Source: JAVBPA01 sp031549925
GTDB lineage: Bacteria > Bacillota > Clostridia > Oscillospirales > CAG-272
Reading direction: 5' to 3'
Length of the DNA stretch: 64,000 nt
NCBI GenBank assembly: GCA_031549925.1
Contig: JAVBPA010000006.1
Span: forward strand, 1 to 64,000
The notes beneath the pieces are model-generated. The model saw only the letters and a program-made list of their open reading frames with translations, did no database searches and was not told where the DNA came from. The position numbers and the translations under genes were made by a program. Each line of letters starts with the position of its first letter. Position 1 is the first letter of the stretch. Shown here in pieces: positions 9,381 through 18,259 of the stretch.

Positions 9381-10652
9381 ATGAAAAAATTATATTTTAG
9401 CTTATTTCTTTTCTTGAAGATAATAATTATTATTGTTATATCATTTTCAGCTTGTAATAAAAATAAATATAATACAAAAGAAAAAGACGGTGATAATGTA
9501 ACAAAAATAATATCACCATCTTTTGTTTCCGATGCTGATACAGGAAAAAAATCATCGGAACAAACGGGTAATACGGAAATACCAACAATAAAACCGGTAT
9601 ATGAAAAGCACAAAGTTTCTTTTTTAGCTGTAGGGGACAATATTACTTATTTCGGAAATTTAAGAGAAGCTGAAAAATATGCGGCAGAAACAGGCAGGAC
9701 ATACAATTTTAAGCATCAATATTCCGAAATTACAGATCTTATAGAAAAAGCGGATATAGCTTTTATAAATCAGGAAACTTTGATGGCGGGAGGAAACTTT
9801 AATATATCATATTATCCACGTTTCAATACTCCTCAGGATATGGGATATGATATAGCGGAAATCGGATTCAATTTAGTGAATGTAGCAAATAATCACATGC
9901 TTGACTGGGGAGCGAGGGGACTTATTGATACGATAAATTTTTGGCGGGATAATACGGATGTTTTCACTCTCGGCGATTATTTAAACGAAAATGAATACAC
10001 TCACCGTATATACGAAAAAAATGATATAAAAATTGCGTTCCTTTCATACACATACGGAACAAATTCCGGTATTGACAGGAATGATACCGGAGTTATTATT
10101 CCTTATATTAACGAAGAAATAATAAAAAAGCAAATACCTACCGCACAAAAGGAATCAGATATTGTAATTGTATCTGTTCACTGGGGAGATGAAAATACTT
10201 TTTCACCAAACGAAAAACAAAAAAAATATGCGTCTTTAATGTGTGAACTCGGTGCAGATGTTATTATAGGACATCATCCTCATGTTATACAACCGGTTGA
10301 ATGGATTATTTCAGAAGATAAGAAAAATAAAACCTTGTGTGTATATTCTCTCGGTAATATAGTTGCCGAAATGTCAAATGATTTTAATATGATTGGCGGA
10401 ATATTTACATTTGATATAGTGAAAGAGGGACCGGATACATTTGTTGAAAATCCGATTTTTAATCCGACTTTGTTTTATTATGATAAATCATTTTACGAAA
10501 ATCGGGTTTATTTATTTTCAGATGTTACGGAAGCATTTGCTTCTTCGCACGGAGTGGTGACTTACAAAGGAGCTAGTGTTTCGTATGAAAAATTTATGAA
10601 ATATATAAAAAACACAATTGATGTTTCGTTTCTTCCCGAAATTTATAAATAA
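9381..10652 (+). CDS. CapA/PgsA-like lipoprotein (poly-gamma-glutamate synthesis type, metallophosphatase fold)
   Basis: A 423-residue predicted lipoprotein: hydrophobic N-terminus rich in Leu/Ile ending SFSAC, then a Lys/Thr/Ser linker and a CapA domain. Family motifs are LAVGDN near the N-terminal end of the domain, FINQETLMAGG, VANNHMLDWG, VSVHWGDE, IIGHHPHVIQP and YSLGN, which together form the metallophosphatase-like metal site. The family is named for capsule poly-gamma-glutamate assembly, but most copies outside cap operons have no proven function, and no capB/capC is nearby. The frame opens earlier inside purL (TTG 9336), but ATG 9381 gives a proper signal peptide. It starts 16 bases after purL, so cotranscription is likely. 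Confidence 0.8.
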   Translation: MKKLYFSLFLFLKIIIIIVISFSACNKNKYNTKEKDGDNVTKIISPSFVSDADTGKKSSEQTGNTEIPTIKPVYEKHKVSFLAVGDNITYFGNLREAEKYAAETGRTYNFKHQYSEITDLIEKADIAFINQETLMAGGNFNISYYPRFNTPQDMGYDIAEIGFNLVNVANNHMLDWGARGLIDTINFWRDNTDVFTLGDYLNENEYTHRIYEKNDIKIAFLSYTYGTNSGIDRNDTGVIIPYINEEIIKKQIPTAQKESDIVIVSVHWGDENTFSPNEKQKKYASLMCELGADVIIGHHPHVIQPVEWIISEDKKNKTLCVYSLGNIVAEMSNDFNMIGGIFTFDIVKEGPDTFVENPIFNPTLFYYDKSFYENRVYLFSDVTEAFASSHGVVTYKGASVSYEKFMKYIKNTIDVSFLPEIYK

Positions 10653-10657
10653 AAAAT

Positions 10658-10757
10658 AAAAAAGATTTTTCGATTCAATTATAATAACACTTATATTTTA
10701 ATTGTTTAAAATTAATAAGAAGTTTTATTATTAATCAAATTTAGAAAAATCTTTTTT
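10658..10757. terminator. Bidirectional terminator between convergent genes
   Basis: A 14-bp perfect inverted repeat (10658-10671 and 10744-10757, core AGATTTTTC) brackets 72 A+T-rich bases between the ends of the capA-like gene and the convergent zinc-ribbon gene. Each arm ends in a T run in its own reading direction. The long loop makes it weaker than a classic terminator. Confidence 0.45.
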
Positions 10758-10775
10758 TGCGGTGAAAATACAAAA

Positions 10776-11357
10776 TTATTTAAATAATATCATTCCGCAT
10801 TTGTCGCAATTGTCATTTTCTTTTAAAACGAGTTTTTGGCAAAACTGGCAAATTACATATCTGTCATGACTTTTATCTTCTTTTTCGAGAAGCTTGAAAC
10901 CTTTATGATGCCTGACTTTTTCCCCTCTGTTAAAATAACATAATCTTGCTGATTCATCATCATCTACATCGATGTATTTTATTATTTTTCCATCGTCTCG
11001 CTGAACCGATAGAATAGTTCGGATATATGCAATTTTATGACCTTCTTTATCGAGAGGGTGTTCATGATGCTTCAAAACCATTTTTATTGTCTTTGCGTTT
11101 GTATATTGCTTTTGTTTATCTATTATCAATCCGTCCCATGTCTTGTCAAAGAAAGAAGAAATGTTTAACAAATATGTCAGAGCAGCGATGGCAAACAGAG
11201 GTATTAATAAATAATAATATGTTCCATTTGCAATATAATTAATAATTAACGCAAAGGCTGCGGCAATACAAAATCCATATACGGTTAATTTTATCGTTTT
11301 ATTTCGATTTATATAACTTTTTACCGCTTCTGATTCAATGTTTTTTGAATAAGCCAT
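10776..11357 (-). CDS. Membrane protein with C-terminal zinc ribbon, unknown function
   Basis: A 193-residue protein with two adjacent membrane segments (about residues 24-42 and 48-66), a soluble middle and a C-terminal Cys4 ribbon, CQFC then CDKC spaced by about 12 residues. I do not recognise a named family. It lies 19 bases after the flotillin gene and is the last gene of the DUF1836-NfeD-flotillin run, so it may act with that membrane scaffold; this is inference from position. The start ATG 11357 has only a poor ribosome-binding site, compatible with translational readthrough from the gene before it. Confidence 0.7.
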   Translation of the reverse strand: MAYSKNIESEAVKSYINRNKTIKLTVYGFCIAAAFALIINYIANGTYYYLLIPLFAIAALTYLLNISSFFDKTWDGLIIDKQKQYTNAKTIKMVLKHHEHPLDKEGHKIAYIRTILSVQRDDGKIIKYIDVDDDESARLCYFNRGEKVRHHKGFKLLEKEDKSHDRYVICQFCQKLVLKENDNCDKCGMILFK

Positions 11358-11376
11358 ATCTTATATTACTATAGAA

Positions 11377-12765
11377 TTATACTTGTTCCGTATTTTCCGG
11401 AAGATTTGCTTTGCCTAAATAGTCCGGAAGCTTCATTCCCGCTAAATCAAACAATTCGTTCAGAGGAGGAACAGATTTGTATAGTCCTTGTATAAAGTTT
11501 GCGGTTGAACTTTTGTCTCCTGTATTGTTTCCGCTGTCCCAAACAGTTACGCGGTCGATTTTGATATTTTTAATAGCTTCTACTTGGATTTTAACTATTT
11601 CTTCAAGTTTATCAGCTACCATTAATCTAATAGCGTCGTCCGCGTGTCCGCCTGCGGCACGCATAATTTCATCGAGACCTTCGGCTTGTTTTGTCAAGGT
11701 CATGCGGATACCGTTTGCTTCCGCTTCGCGTTTTAATAATATGGCGTCTGCTTCACCTTTTGCTTGTATACGCTGGCGTTCGGCAGCTGCTTCGGCTTCG
11801 ATTTCGATTTTTCTTTTTTCGATTTCTGCTTTTACCATAATATCAGCTTCCAAAGAAGCTTTTTCAAATTGCGCACGCGCAACTTCCGCTGCTTGCTGAG
11901 CAATATAAGCTTCTTCTTTTGCTTTTGCTTCTTTAATCATTTCTGCGGCTTTAGCACGGCGAAGGGCTTCAGCTTCTTTTTCGCGTCTTGTCGCATCTGA
12001 ATCCGCTATACGGGCTTTTGCTTCATTTTCTCCTGCTATTGCTTCAGAATCCGATTTTGATACGTTTACACGCTGATCTCGAGTCGCATTAGCAGCTCCG
12101 ATAGCTCCGCGTTTTTCGTTTTCAGCAACCGATACTTTAGCTTCGTTAATAGCTTTTGCAGCTGCTTCTTTACCGAGAGATTCGATATATCCGCTAACAT
12201 CGTTTATATCTGTAACGTTTACGTTAATTAATCTTAATCCGATTTTTTTAAGTTCTGTTTCGACGTTTGATGAAATAGCATCAAGGAATTTATCGCGATC
12301 TGTATTAATTTCTTCAATATCCATTGTGGCAATAATTAGACGGAGCTGTCCGAAAATAATATCTTCTGCCAAATTTTGTATTTCATCATGTTTTAATCCG
12401 AGCAAACGTTCCGCTGCATTTTGCATAATTCCGATTTCAGTTGAAATACCTACAGTAAAACGGGAGGGAACATCTACGCGTATATTTTGTTTTGAAAGTG
12501 CGTTTTTTAAATCAACAGTTATAGATATAGGTGTTAAATCAAGATATTCATATGATTGAAACACCGGCCATATAAAAGCGGCTCCGCCATGAATACATTT
12601 GGCTGATCTTTGAGAACCGTCCTTGTTTGAACCTACTTTACCGTATATAACCATGATTTTATCGGAAGAGCATTTACGGTAGCGTGATAACAGTATAATA
12701 AACGTAGTGAAAATAAGTATCGCTATTACTGTTATTAATGCTAAAGAACTTACATCACCGGGCAT
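11377..12765 (-). CDS. Flotillin-family membrane scaffold protein
   Basis: A 462-residue SPFH protein related to YuaG/FloT of Bacillus. One N-terminal membrane segment (about residues 8-28) is followed by the SPFH/band-7 domain with SVDLKNALSKQNIRVDVP-type strands and by a long Ala/Glu/Lys-rich coiled coil (about residues 190-360) with the EA repeats typical of flotillins. Flotillins oligomerise in membrane microdomains and affect fluidity and protein partner assembly. The frame opens at a GTG at 12774, but that GTG is part of the GAGGTG ribosome-binding site for ATG 12765, which is therefore taken as the start. It follows the NfeD gene by 18 bases, the conserved NfeD-flotillin pairing. Confidence 0.9.
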   Translation of the reverse strand: MPGDVSSLALITVIAILIFTTFIILLSRYRKCSSDKIMVIYGKVGSNKDGSQRSAKCIHGGAAFIWPVFQSYEYLDLTPISITVDLKNALSKQNIRVDVPSRFTVGISTEIGIMQNAAERLLGLKHDEIQNLAEDIIFGQLRLIIATMDIEEINTDRDKFLDAISSNVETELKKIGLRLINVNVTDINDVSGYIESLGKEAAAKAINEAKVSVAENEKRGAIGAANATRDQRVNVSKSDSEAIAGENEAKARIADSDATRREKEAEALRRAKAAEMIKEAKAKEEAYIAQQAAEVARAQFEKASLEADIMVKAEIEKRKIEIEAEAAAERQRIQAKGEADAILLKREAEANGIRMTLTKQAEGLDEIMRAAGGHADDAIRLMVADKLEEIVKIQVEAIKNIKIDRVTVWDSGNNTGDKSSTANFIQGLYKSVPPLNELFDLAGMKLPDYLGKANLPENTEQV

Positions 12766-12783
12766 TTTTGTCACCTCATTATA

Positions 12784-13386
12784 TTAATTTTTAATTTGAA
12801 TTTCTTCAGTATTTAATTTTTTATAAACTCTTTCTACAACCAACATTCCGATACCGTCTGTCGAAACAACTCTTACTATTTCACCTGTTTTTATAGTTTC
12901 CGTATCGTTTGTCATTGCTGAAATTTCTGAATATACTTCTTGTAAAACTATGTTTATTTTACCTGTTCCTTTCATAGCGGCGGGGATTGGTATATAAACT
13001 TGACCTGTTTTACCTATAGCACTCGATAATTCGATATTTCCGTTTGATTGCAGTTTCATTAACAGTTTTATCAATAATGAAATTCCTATAAGAGCTGCTA
13101 CACCGCATAATATTGCTATTATAATTGCTAAAATTTTATTTAACGATGTTTGGAGTAAAGCTATTCCGCTCCATCCTCCTACACAGAGCATCGCAACTAT
13201 TCCTCTTACAGAAAATAAAGCTAAACCATCGTCTCCTGTATCGGGATCTCCATCTGCGTCGGAATCTCCGTTGCCGATTCCAAATAAAAATAACAGTGTC
13301 TGAAGTAGTAATACTACAGTTGACGGGATTGCTATATATGCGAAAATTTTTTGTAAACTGCTAAGTGAATTGTACCATTCCATCAT
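12784..13386 (-). CDS. NfeD-family membrane protein
   Basis: A 200-residue partner of flotillin (YuaF type). It has membrane helices at about residues 10-32, 55-72 and 77-100, an acidic loop rich in Asp and Gly (about residues 32-48), and a C-terminal OB-fold NfeD domain that includes IGKTGQVYIPIPA and GEIVRVVSTDGIGMLVVE. The family is thought to help assemble flotillin domains; a protease-bearing long form exists elsewhere, but this is the short form without protease. ATG 13386 is chosen over an in-frame GTG at 13395 because GAAGGGGTG sits just upstream as the ribosome-binding site. The upstream gene's stop codon overlaps this ribosome-binding site, so translation is probably coupled. Confidence 0.85.
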   Translation of the reverse strand: MMEWYNSLSSLQKIFAYIAIPSTVVLLLQTLLFLFGIGNGDSDADGDPDTGDDGLALFSVRGIVAMLCVGGWSGIALLQTSLNKILAIIIAILCGVAALIGISLLIKLLMKLQSNGNIELSSAIGKTGQVYIPIPAAMKGTGKINIVLQEVYSEISAMTNDTETIKTGEIVRVVSTDGIGMLVVERVYKKLNTEEIQIKN

Positions 13387-13391
13387 AACAA

Positions 13392-14018
13392 TCACCCCTT
13401 CTTCTGTAATATATCAAATAAATTATTAGAATATGCCTGAATTGAAGAAGCATAATAAGCAATTACAATAATTTCAAGCCCCGCGTGCAAACGCCTGCGT
13501 GCTCCAGCCATTTTTTCTACATAATCTTCTGTATATATTTTTATTATGTTTTGCAAAGTTTCGCTTTTATTTATTTTTTCACTTTCATCTTTTGTTTTTT
13601 CTACAATTATATTTTTATTTTCTGACATTAAGCAATCGGTTATGTCACAAATATATCCATAAAGCTGTGATTCCGGAATTATATCGTCTTCCCGGTTGTT
13701 AACGCTTCCGTTTATATATTTTAAGAGGAAATCGATACGCTCAAGCATCAAAGTATCACGCAGCATATTAATAATCAAAATTCTTGCAAGATGGTCTTTA
13801 GTATACTTTTTGTTTACAGTATTGGCTACCCAACCCCGTTTAACCCAATTTTGTAAAGTAGAGCCGTCCACACCGGTTATTTCTCTGATTTGAGAAAGCA
13901 TTATACCGTCAGTTATATAAAAAATTTTATTTAAAAATTCTCTTCCGGTAACGTTTCCCATATCATGTTTTTTCAAAACAGATCCCGGTATGTATTCGTT
14001 ATAAATTCCCAAGTTCAA
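13392..14018 (-). CDS. DUF1836 protein, helix-turn-helix regulator-like
   Basis: A product of about 208 residues with the DUF1836 core: ITGVDGSTLQNWVKRGWVAN, a MerR-like winged helix that reads like a DNA-recognition helix, then KKYTKDHLARILIINMLRD and the DDIIPESQLYGYICDIT region. Such proteins are common in Firmicutes and probably bind DNA, but no target is known. There is no ATG near the 5' end. TTG 14018 sits 7 bases after AGGTG and is preferred; TTG 14024 is too close. The gene opens the NfeD-flotillin operon under a near-perfect promoter, so self-regulation of that operon is a reasonable guess. Confidence 0.75.
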   Translation of the reverse strand: MNLGIYNEYIPGSVLKKHDMGNVTGREFLNKIFYITDGIMLSQIREITGVDGSTLQNWVKRGWVANTVNKKYTKDHLARILIINMLRDTLMLERIDFLLKYINGSVNNREDDIIPESQLYGYICDITDCLMSENKNIIVEKTKDESEKINKSETLQNIIKIYTEDYVEKMAGARRRLHAGLEIIVIAYYASSIQAYSNNLFDILQKKG

Positions 14019-14100
14019 ATTCAATCACCTACTTTCGTATAACCCTTATCAATATTTTACGGATAAACATATTATATAACCGCGCTTCGTTATGATATGA

Positions 14101-14129
14101 TTATAGCACACTGTCGCGTGATTGTCAAT
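14101..14129 (-). promoter_or_regulatory. Consensus sigma-A promoter of the DUF1836-NfeD-flotillin operon
   Basis: Minus-strand -35 TTGACA (14124-14129), 17-bp spacer, -10 TATAAT (14101-14106): a full consensus match. Transcription would start about 14094, leaving a 75-base leader before the TTG start. Confidence 0.75.
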
Positions 14130-14182
14130 AGAGTTCATGAAAATATTTAATGTGGTAATCGAATATTATTATTTTATAAAAT

Positions 14183-15181
14183 TTATGAAAAAATATTTTT
14201 TACAGCATCAAGTTTCAAATAACCCTCACCTGCAGTGGGAGCTAAATATCCACCTTCTCCGAATTCATTCCATGCATATATTGTAAGCATTTTTTTATTT
14301 GCTATATTATATGAATCTCCGTTTCGCAACATTTCTTTTATAGTATATAAAATATTTGTCAGCTGTTCATAAGAAGGATTTTCAAATGCAGCTCTCGGAT
14401 CACCCCAAGGACGCGGATTCCATCCCGCCGGAATATAAGGAGCATAAGGAAGCGAAGCATTTTTCCATCCCCGTAAAAATTCAATAGAACCCGAAGCTAG
14501 TTTTTCATATGGATATAATTCTTCTTTTTGCGGATAATCCGGAACCCACATATACGCTCCTACCCAATCGAGGTTTTTATAATATATTTCCTCCGATATA
14601 TCAAAAGGTTTCATTGAAGTTATTCCCGCTCCGATAAGCAGTTCTCCTGCTCCGTTTTTTTGTGCCGTTTCTCTTAAAATATTAATATATTTTTTATATT
14701 TTTGCACCGTTCCGCATTGTGCTTTAAAATAATCATATCCGTGTATTTTAAAAACCGCTTTTCCTTCAATACGTAAATATGAAGGATGTTTCATAATATC
14801 AGTCCAAAAAATACATGTTTGTTTCCAAATTTCGTCATTTGTTAATTCAAAGGGAGGATGATTGCAAAATTCCAAACAAAATTTCATTTTATTATTAAAC
14901 GGAGAATTTAAAAAATTACGGAGTCCGTCATTTAATCGTTTACCGTGAGGATGCCTTTCCGGTTCTTCCACATACCATAAAAATTGAAAATAATCTATTG
15001 CATAATCAGAAGCCGCGATTATTTCCGCGTCCATTGTCTCGGAATCGTTGTACGCACCGAGAAGAGGTATCCTTTCTTTATAATCCATACGCCAGTCTTT
15101 ACCTTTTATTATGTATTTGTTTGGAAGAGGACGCCACCATCCGGAAAAATAATTTACTCCTACAAGAATATTTTTGTCCAT
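14183..15181 (-). CDS. Glycoside hydrolase family 99-like (WbsX-type) protein
   Basis: A 332-residue protein resembling the GH99-like/WbsX family found with polysaccharide and glycan genes. Landmarks are the N-terminal VGVNYFSGWWRP, YFQFLWYVEE, the LEFCNHPPFE block, AVFKIHGYDYF, and the C-terminal YAWNEFGEGGYLAPT typical of the family. It lacks a signal peptide, so it would act in the cytosol. Substrate unknown; endo-mannosidase activity is characterised only for distant GH99 members. The frame opens at ATG 15196, but that codon overlaps the AGAGG ribosome-binding site for ATG 15181, which is chosen. It stands alone, divergent from tRNA-Gln. Confidence 0.7.
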   Translation of the reverse strand: MDKNILVGVNYFSGWWRPLPNKYIIKGKDWRMDYKERIPLLGAYNDSETMDAEIIAASDYAIDYFQFLWYVEEPERHPHGKRLNDGLRNFLNSPFNNKMKFCLEFCNHPPFELTNDEIWKQTCIFWTDIMKHPSYLRIEGKAVFKIHGYDYFKAQCGTVQKYKKYINILRETAQKNGAGELLIGAGITSMKPFDISEEIYYKNLDWVGAYMWVPDYPQKEELYPYEKLASGSIEFLRGWKNASLPYAPYIPAGWNPRPWGDPRAAFENPSYEQLTNILYTIKEMLRNGDSYNIANKKMLTIYAWNEFGEGGYLAPTAGEGYLKLDAVKNIFS

Positions 15182-15241
15182 TTTTTTACCTCTCATTATT
15201 TAAAACATATATTTAAATATTAAATTTGTTTAATTAATAGC

Positions 15242-15270
15242 TTGACATGTTAAATTAATTATGGTATACT
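15242..15270 (+). promoter_or_regulatory. Sigma-A promoter of tRNA-Gln
   Basis: -35 TTGACA (15242-15247), 17-bp spacer, -10 TATACT (15265-15270), about 22 bases before the tRNA. Typical of a stable RNA promoter. Confidence 0.75.
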
Positions 15271-15292
15271 AATCAAGCTGTAAAATGCAGAT

Positions 15293-15368
15293 AGGGATAT
15301 AGCCAAGTCGGTAAGGCACAAGACTTTGACTCTTGCACTCGCTGGTTCGAGTCCAGCTATCCCTGCCA
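15293..15368 (+). tRNA. tRNA-Gln (anticodon TTG), CCA encoded
   Basis: A 76-base cloverleaf can be drawn by hand. Acceptor stem AGGGATA (15293-15299) pairs with TATCCCT, followed by G73 and an encoded CCA. The anticodon stem CAAGA/TCTTG carries the loop CTTTGAC, so the anticodon is TTG. The T arm holds GGTTCGAGTCC. It is a single tRNA gene with its own promoter and terminator. Confidence 0.95.
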
Positions 15369-15436
15369 ATTTATAATATGTCCGGATTTAACGTTTTATA
15401 TATTTATGAACGGATTATTCGGAATTGTAACATAAA

Positions 15437-15472
15437 AAGCAACGGTTTTCAATGATATAGCCGTTGTTTTTT
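15437..15472 (+). terminator. Intrinsic terminator after tRNA-Gln
   Basis: Stem CAACGG (15440-15445) and CCGTTG (15461-15466) with a 15-base loop, extended by A-T pairs and followed by six T. The remaining stretch up to 15672 is A+T rich with nothing else I can name. Confidence 0.7.
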
Positions 15473-15672
15473 ATTTTTTTATAAAAACCTTTTATCGTTA
15501 TAAATTTTTTGATTTTCTTTTTGCGGATTTTTTTATCAAACTAATATTAAATAAAATTATTCGGTTTAAAATGTTGACAATATCATTTTTCGGTTGTATC
15601 ATTTATTCGGAATTTAAATATTTATCAATAAAAAAGCTATTTATATTTTTATATAAAAATGAGGTAAAAATA

Positions 15673-17541
15673 ATGGTAAATCCGATTTACGCTGCGGGAA
15701 ACGGAAAAGTTATCGCATATTTAAAAGGAGCGGATATTTTTCAATTAATGCTTCCTTGTTATACAGCTCCTACTCTTTTCGAATTAATAAATAAAAACGA
15801 TTATATTACAGATCGTATATACGGTGATATTTATATACATAAAAATGAAAAAGCCGAATTAAAAGATATTACGGTTTCAAATATGCCCGTATTTATGCGT
15901 AATATTTGCGGTAAAGCTGATTTTTCAATAAAAATACATGATTATGTTGATGTTTATGATATATCAAACAGATACGGAATGACAACATTACTCCTAAAAA
16001 TAAAACAGGGAACACCTGTTTATAACACATATCCTTTACCGGAATTTATATATTGCGCTCTCGTTTTACGGGGGGATTTTATAATTGAAAAAAATAATAA
16101 AATTTATAATATATCAATTAACGGAAAAGGATTAATGACCGCAGCCGGCGGATTTACATATTCATCTCTTATCGAAAATTTGGAATATGCGTTAGAACTT
16201 GATTTTACCGAAGCGGAAAGAACCAGACATAAGGATTGGGAAAACTTTTTTAATAAGAGTTATAGCAATATAAAAAAATCAATTGATATAAATAATTTGC
16301 CGGATTCAATACCAAACCGTGAATTATTGCTTGAAACAATAGAATCCACAATGGTTTCAGTTCGCGTTCAGCAGGATTCTTCCGGAGGAGAAATTGCCGG
16401 ATATCCTTATCATTTGGGATATGTACGCGATAATTACGGAGTTATGCGCGGAATGCTTGCTATGGGTATGATAAACGAAGCTGTTGCTTTATTCAAATAT
16501 TTTAATAACGAATATTTGCATACCGGTTTTGTAGCAAATGCTCAGGGATTGGGATTCTTCGGAACAAAACATGTTCATGAAAATGACGATAGTGAAATAA
16601 CAGGTTATCTTACATTGATGTTAACTGATATTCTTCCTTACCTGAATGAAGAAGATAGTGTTAATTTAATAAAAGAAACATATTCGATGGTTATTTGGGC
16701 TATAAAAGCTCAATGCGAAAAATTAATTGATAATATGCTTCCTTTTAACGGGGATGAAACATATATCGCAGGGGGAATTTTACCTCGGGATGTAATGAAT
16801 CACGGTTCCTCAGAAGCTACGCTTTTATTTATAGAAGGTGCGTTACGCGCTTTCGAAGCATTTAAAAAATATGATATATCATATGAGTTTGATATTATAG
16901 ATAAAAATAAAATAACAGAAATCATAAATAAATGCAAAGCTTCTTACAGAAACAATTTTATGCGCGGAAATATATTGATAACTAATAATCCAATCCGTGA
17001 AATGCCTCGCTGGGATGAAATGCCGCGTTTCCGTCATGGAGTTTGTCAAGGCGGCTGCGGTCATTTCGGATGGAGCGAACGAATTTATGATACGCGTTAT
17101 ATATGTCCCAACTGTCAAACGAATGATGAATTCATCAAAAACAGAACTGAACCTAATACTAGTATATACATATTAAAACCCGTCATGCTGATGCCGTATT
17201 TTATAAATTCTGAAATTATTGTTCCTGAAGATTTAAAAGAATCGGTAATAGAAATGGCAAAAGATTTTGATTCAACGGGGACTCTTCCTTCCCGCCCGGA
17301 AGGGAGTATATGTTTGGGTTATGATTACGGTTTGGCTTTGCGTGCGATGAGCGGTATTGATGAAATATCCGAAATAGCTTGGAAACTATATTCACTCGCT
17401 TTAAAAGTTGCGGGAGATACACATGTTTGGAGCGAATATTTTAATAATAACGAAAAAGCAGGCACATTTTATCGTCCGTGGGAAAGTGCAATAAACATTG
17501 AAGGAATTCTTATTTTTATAAAATGGTTTATAAACAAATAA
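15673..17541 (+). CDS. Six-hairpin glycosidase (GH15-like) with zinc-ribbon-like insert
   Basis: A 622-residue protein. The middle (residues about 230-420) has the look of an (alpha/alpha)6 glucoamylase-type barrel: GYPYHLGYVRDNYGVMRGML, SEITGYLTLML and LPFNGDETYIAGG, the last two holding plausible acidic catalytic residues. A Cys4 cluster (Cys458, Cys462, Cys478, Cys481; CQGGC then CPNC) interrupts the barrel and looks like a structural zinc ribbon. No signal peptide is present, so a cytosolic role in oligosaccharide use is likely; the substrate cannot be told. The frame opens at 15571, but ATG 15673 has GAGGTAA eight bases upstream and starts the conserved sequence, so it is preferred. Confidence 0.65.
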   Translation: MVNPIYAAGNGKVIAYLKGADIFQLMLPCYTAPTLFELINKNDYITDRIYGDIYIHKNEKAELKDITVSNMPVFMRNICGKADFSIKIHDYVDVYDISNRYGMTTLLLKIKQGTPVYNTYPLPEFIYCALVLRGDFIIEKNNKIYNISINGKGLMTAAGGFTYSSLIENLEYALELDFTEAERTRHKDWENFFNKSYSNIKKSIDINNLPDSIPNRELLLETIESTMVSVRVQQDSSGGEIAGYPYHLGYVRDNYGVMRGMLAMGMINEAVALFKYFNNEYLHTGFVANAQGLGFFGTKHVHENDDSEITGYLTLMLTDILPYLNEEDSVNLIKETYSMVIWAIKAQCEKLIDNMLPFNGDETYIAGGILPRDVMNHGSSEATLLFIEGALRAFEAFKKYDISYEFDIIDKNKITEIINKCKASYRNNFMRGNILITNNPIREMPRWDEMPRFRHGVCQGGCGHFGWSERIYDTRYICPNCQTNDEFIKNRTEPNTSIYILKPVMLMPYFINSEIIVPEDLKESVIEMAKDFDSTGTLPSRPEGSICLGYDYGLALRAMSGIDEISEIAWKLYSLALKVAGDTHVWSEYFNNNEKAGTFYRPWESAINIEGILIFIKWFINK

Positions 17542-17647
17542 AAATTTTAATTTTTTTTACCGGTTTTACATTTTTATTTTTACACAATTAATTTTTAAAT
17601 ATTTTGTGTTTTTGCACAGCTTTTTTCATGAAATTTTGGAAAAAATG

Positions 17648-17676
17648 TTGACAAATATAAAAAAGTAATATATAAT
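17648..17676 (+). promoter_or_regulatory. Sigma-A promoter of rpsF-ssb-rpsR
   Basis: -35 TTGACA (17648-17653), 17-bp spacer, -10 TATAAT (17671-17676), a full consensus. Transcription would start about 17683. Confidence 0.8.
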
Positions 17677-17682
17677 TAATAA

Positions 17683-17740
17683 GTTGACAAAATGAAGTCA
17701 ACTCCTTGCCGCGGATATTTTACGCGGACATATGTCCATA
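17683..17740 (+). promoter_or_regulatory. Structured leader of rpsF (S6:S18 autoregulation candidate)
   Basis: The leader begins with a GTTGAC/GTCAAC stem (17683-17688 with 17697-17702) followed by CCGCG/CGCGG and GGACA/TGTCC stems that end just before the AAGGAGG of rpsF. Feedback binding of the S6:S18 complex to a CCG-containing leader is known in many bacteria; a CCG lies at the base of the second stem. Assignment is by position and fold. Confidence 0.45.
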
Positions 17741-17753
17741 AGGAGGTTTTAAA

Positions 17754-18236
17754 ATGGCACAAAACAAGGAAAATTTAATGGGGTCCTATGAAACGATATT
17801 CATATGTGATCTTAATTTAGGCGAAGAAGGTGTAAAAAACCTGGTAGCAAAGTTTACAAAAATGATAAGCGATTCCGGAGAACTTACAGGATGCAACGAA
17901 TGGGGTAAACGCCGTTTCGCATATCCTATAAATGATATATCGGAAGGTTATTATGTTTTGGCAACATTTAAAGCACCGCATGAATTTCCGGTTGAACTTC
18001 AGCGTGTATTTAATATCACAGAAGGTATTATGCGTTCTATGATAGTTGCGGTAGATCATGCAAACGCAAACTCGGCGGAAGCAGCGGCAAAAATTAGTAC
18101 ACCGCCTATTGAATTGGTTATTGAAGACGAAGAATCAGGAAATCCTCCCAAACAAGAATATAACGCCAATATTGCAGACAGCTCTCAAAAAGAAATTTCC
18201 GTAGAAGCTGACGAATCTGATGAAATAGACGCCTGA
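17754..18236 (+). CDS. rpsF: 30S ribosomal protein S6, with acidic C-terminal extension
   Basis: Small-subunit protein that pairs with S18. The core, GSYETIFICDLNLGEEG through EWGKRRFAYPINDISEGYYV, FKAPHEFPVELQRVFNITEGIMRSMIV, is typical (motif shown in parts). After about residue 100 there is an extra tail of about 60 residues rich in Glu, Asp, Ala and Ser; acidic tails are seen in other S6 proteins but this one is long. ATG 17754 follows an AAGGAGG by six bases. First gene of the conserved rpsF-ssb-rpsR operon. Confidence 0.95.
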   Translation: MAQNKENLMGSYETIFICDLNLGEEGVKNLVAKFTKMISDSGELTGCNEWGKRRFAYPINDISEGYYVLATFKAPHEFPVELQRVFNITEGIMRSMIVAVDHANANSAEAAAKISTPPIELVIEDEESGNPPKQEYNANIADSSQKEISVEADESDEIDA

Positions 18237-18259
18237 TTTAGGCGGAGGGTTAAACATCA

